64,000 nt of DNA from Pseudomonas sp. HN11 (GTDB lineage Bacteria > Pseudomonadota > Gammaproteobacteria > Pseudomonadales > Pseudomonadaceae): assembly GCF_021390155.1 (NCBI RefSeq), contig NZ_CP089985.1:3297001-3361000 (forward strand). Reading direction: 5' to 3'. Both the position numbers and the translations under genes were made by a program. Positions within the stretch are counted from its first letter, which is position 1. The number at the start of each line of letters is the position of its first letter. The notes under the pieces were generated by a model. That model did not search any database. It saw only the letters and a program-made list of their open reading frames with translations, and had not been told where the DNA came from. Shown here piece by piece: positions 62,035 to 64,000 of the stretch.

Positions 62035-63756
62035 TTAAAGGAAAAAATCCAGGCGAAAATAGATCGGCGCTTCGCGTTCAGTGATCGCGTCCGGTCGTTC
62101 CAAAGAGTGTGCAAAGGTCACTGTCGCTGCGACGTTCTTGCCGCGTGCAAACAGGTCCAGGGAGTTACTGCTCATGCGCCCGTGCTGCTCGGCGTTGTAG
62201 CGGTCGTGGCTGATCACGCCGCGGTCGTAACCGAGGCTGGTGCCGTATTCGGACAACACCGGCTGCAGCCAGGCCCAGGTCACCGGGCGGCTCCAGCGCA
62301 GGTCGTTGCGCCAGTAACCGCCGCTGTCGCCGGAGAGCATCTGGTCCTTGTAACCGCGAATCGACGACTGCCCGCCCAGGCTCATGCGCTGCGGGCTGAA
62401 CAGCACGTCTTCGCTGTGCTGGCCGGTCATCAAACTGCTGAAACTGAACGACTCACCCCACAGTTGGAACGGGTACAAGTAGCTCACCGTGGCGGTGTAT
62501 TTGCGGTAGCGCGCATCCGGCTGGCCGGGGCCTGCGTGGCGATTGGCCTGGGCGTCGAAGGCGCCGATGCCGTCCTGCATACCCAGGTCCATATTGAGAA
62601 ATGAGCCGCCGATGCGTCGCCCGTGATTGATGCCGAACTGGGCTTCGCTGAGGCGGTTGCTGCTCAGGGCCAGCTTGCTGTCTTCGATGTAGTTGTTGGT
62701 GCGCAGGTAAGCCACGCCCGTGCTCAGCGACGTTTTACTCAAGGCGTCACGGTGTATGACGCGCTCCAGGCGCAACTGGTGGTTCTGGCTGTCACCGGTC
62801 TGCTTGAACTTGAAGTTGTTGGCTTCGGCCCGCGAGCGGTATTCGCTTTCGCTGTAGCTGTACGAGGCGGTCCACCAGCCAAACGGCAAGCTGTAATTGA
62901 GCATCGAGTTGCGTGAAGTTTTCTGGTGGTCGCTCACCGCATCGTGGCCACTGCGCAGTGAGAGTTGGTCAGCCAGACCCAGCGGGTTATCCCAATCGAG
63001 GTTGGCGCCCCACTGCTGCTCGCCCGTGCTGCGCTGGCCGCCGTTATTGCGCGAGAGCCCCACGCGCCAAGGCTTTTGCGCGGTGTTTTTGACCAACACA
63101 TCGCTGCCGCCCACCGCTTTGCCTGGCGCCAGTTCCATCTGCGCCTGGTTCGATGGCAAACGGTTCAACTGGTCGACCATCTGCTCGATTTCACGCAGGT
63201 TGAGCAAGTCACCCGGCTTGCCCGGAAAACTCATCGCCAGTTGGCGGTCGGTAATGCCGCTGCCTTCGGCGCCCTTCAGCCCTTCCAGCTTGCCCTCGAC
63301 CACCTGGATTTTAAGATTGCCGCTGGAGAGATCCTGTTGCGGCAGGTAGGCACGGCTGGTGACCAGGCCTTTGGCGAGGTAGCGGTCGGTGATGACCTTG
63401 AGCAGATCATTGAGCTGAGGCACGCCCAGGCACTGGCCAATGTAGGGCTTGAGCAAGCTGTCGCGCTCGCCTTCGGAGAGAGCGTCAGCGCCGGTGAGTT
63501 CGATGGTTTTGATCAAAAAGCAACGGGTGTCTGCCGGGGCTGTCGGTTTGGCGGGGGCAGCGGTTTTGCCGGGCAGATCCTTGAGTTCTTCGAGGCGGCG
63601 TTGCTGCTCTTCGAGCAGGCGATCCTGACGATCGCGGATCAGGTCGGTGACGCCTGGTGTGTTCTGCAGGGGCGCGGCTTGGGCCATAACCGTTGTGCCC
63701 AGGCCTAAAAAAGCGGACAGCAGGCTGAGCCTGGTCCGACGTACCGAACGCCACAT
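62035..63756 (-). CDS. cdiB: CdiB/FhaC-type outer membrane transporter
   Basis: A 573-residue TpsB protein with signal peptide (SLLSAFLGLGTTVMAQAAP), an N-terminal helix (IRDRQDRLLEEQQRRLEELK) and two POTRA domains (TRCFLIKTIELTGADALSEG; YLAKGLVTSRAYLPQQDLSS). A 16-strand barrel follows, with the conserved lid motif GGQSSIRGYKDQ and the end PIYFRLDFFL. GAGGG precedes the ATG by eight to ten bases. It starts the operon: cdiA begins 33 bases after its stop, giving the order cdiB-cdiA-cdiI as in the E. coli type. It opens the outer membrane to let CdiA pass, with the POTRA domains gripping the TPS domain. Confidence 0.95.
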   Translation of the reverse strand: MWRSVRRTRLSLLSAFLGLGTTVMAQAAPLQNTPGVTDLIRDRQDRLLEEQQRRLEELKDLPGKTAAPAKPTAPADTRCFLIKTIELTGADALSEGERDSLLKPYIGQCLGVPQLNDLLKVITDRYLAKGLVTSRAYLPQQDLSSGNLKIQVVEGKLEGLKGAEGSGITDRQLAMSFPGKPGDLLNLREIEQMVDQLNRLPSNQAQMELAPGKAVGGSDVLVKNTAQKPWRVGLSRNNGGQRSTGEQQWGANLDWDNPLGLADQLSLRSGHDAVSDHQKTSRNSMLNYSLPFGWWTASYSYSESEYRSRAEANNFKFKQTGDSQNHQLRLERVIHRDALSKTSLSTGVAYLRTNNYIEDSKLALSSNRLSEAQFGINHGRRIGGSFLNMDLGMQDGIGAFDAQANRHAGPGQPDARYRKYTATVSYLYPFQLWGESFSFSSLMTGQHSEDVLFSPQRMSLGGQSSIRGYKDQMLSGDSGGYWRNDLRWSRPVTWAWLQPVLSEYGTSLGYDRGVISHDRYNAEQHGRMSSNSLDLFARGKNVAATVTFAHSLERPDAITEREAPIYFRLDFFL

Positions 63757-64000
63757 TTTTAGATCCCTCTAAATGGCCTTGTGCCACTACCTCTTCAGCG
63801 ATCTTAGGGTGGCGCTTTGATGGCGTCAATTAAATGTAGGAATTTGTTTCAGCGTTGAAATGTTGATATCGGACGGTGAAAGATTTTTCCTTTTCCTATC
63901 AATCAATTATCCAATAAATGGATCAAATTCGATTGAGGCAAGCATCAAGCCACTTAATTCGCAAGGCACGGTAGAGACGGGATTCTCCGCGCAACCCTAT
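63757..64000 (-). promoter_or_regulatory. Upstream region of the cdiBAI operon
   Basis: This AT-rich stretch before cdiB must hold the promoter of the operon. I see no gene, no clear -35/-10 pair and no strong repeat. The region is cut by the window edge, so the other boundary of the accessory block is not visible. Confidence 0.4.

Overview
The window is high-GC chromosome of a fluorescent pseudomonad (Pseudomonas fluorescens group). The best evidence is the complete secretion locus aprA-inh-aprD-aprE-aprF-two autotransporter proteases-tliA, which in this order is a hallmark of that group. A REPIN-type inverted repeat, a Gac/Rsm-type leader on aprA and typical Pseudomonas housekeeping genes agree with this. 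Assignments rest on reading motifs; no database search was run.

Layout. 0-2.8 kb: the end of a circularly permuted ATP-grasp gene, its alpha-E partner and a small NTF2-fold protein. 2.8-7.6 kb: a periplasmic methionine sulfoxide repair locus (msrA, dipZ and an internally deleted msrB remnant) divergent from an OmpR-type two-component system. 7.7-11.6 kb: a Rad3-like helicase overlapping a VRR-NUC nuclease gene. 11.8-12.1 kb: a small lipoprotein and a REPIN. 12.1-26.1 kb: the leftward extracellular protease/lipase operon, with an RsmA-type site at the aprA ribosome binding site and a strong hairpin after aprA. 26.4-28.4 kb: a DmpA-type peptidase followed by the remains of a permease and a LuxR regulator joined head to head by a deletion. 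28.5-28.9 kb: a small protein resembling a bare type I secretion domain. 29.2-32.9 kb: polyamine-type binding protein, cupin, PuuB-like oxidase and an NTF2-AraC fusion regulator. 33.2-38.5 kb: DUF1652 protein, UvrD-type helicase, pirin and phosphoglucomutase. 38.6-41.9 kb: a MocR-type regulator translationally coupled to a 474-residue protein of unknown family, with a possible small ORF upstream. 42.2-44.4 kb: quinone oxidoreductase divergent from a LysR regulator. 44.4-63.8 kb: an accessory block with a decayed tyrosine integrase, two orphan contact-dependent-inhibition cassettes, a cdiI-like gene, a 4975-residue CdiA/FHA exoprotein and its CdiB transporter.

How the genes work together. AprDEF should export AprA and TliA, and possibly the small protein at 28.5 kb, while Inh protects the periplasm and the two Psp proteases export themselves as autotransporters. 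DipZ should carry electrons across the inner membrane to the periplasmic MsrA. CdiB should export CdiA, whose C-terminal toxin is neutralised by the immunity protein encoded immediately downstream.

The most novel-looking parts are (i) the orphan toxin cassettes, which share a 14-bp junction sequence whose 10-bp core also occurs in cdiA, (ii) the unknown gene plus MocR pair with its small ORF, (iii) the msrB remnant that kept its ribosome binding site, and (iv) the bare secretion-domain protein.
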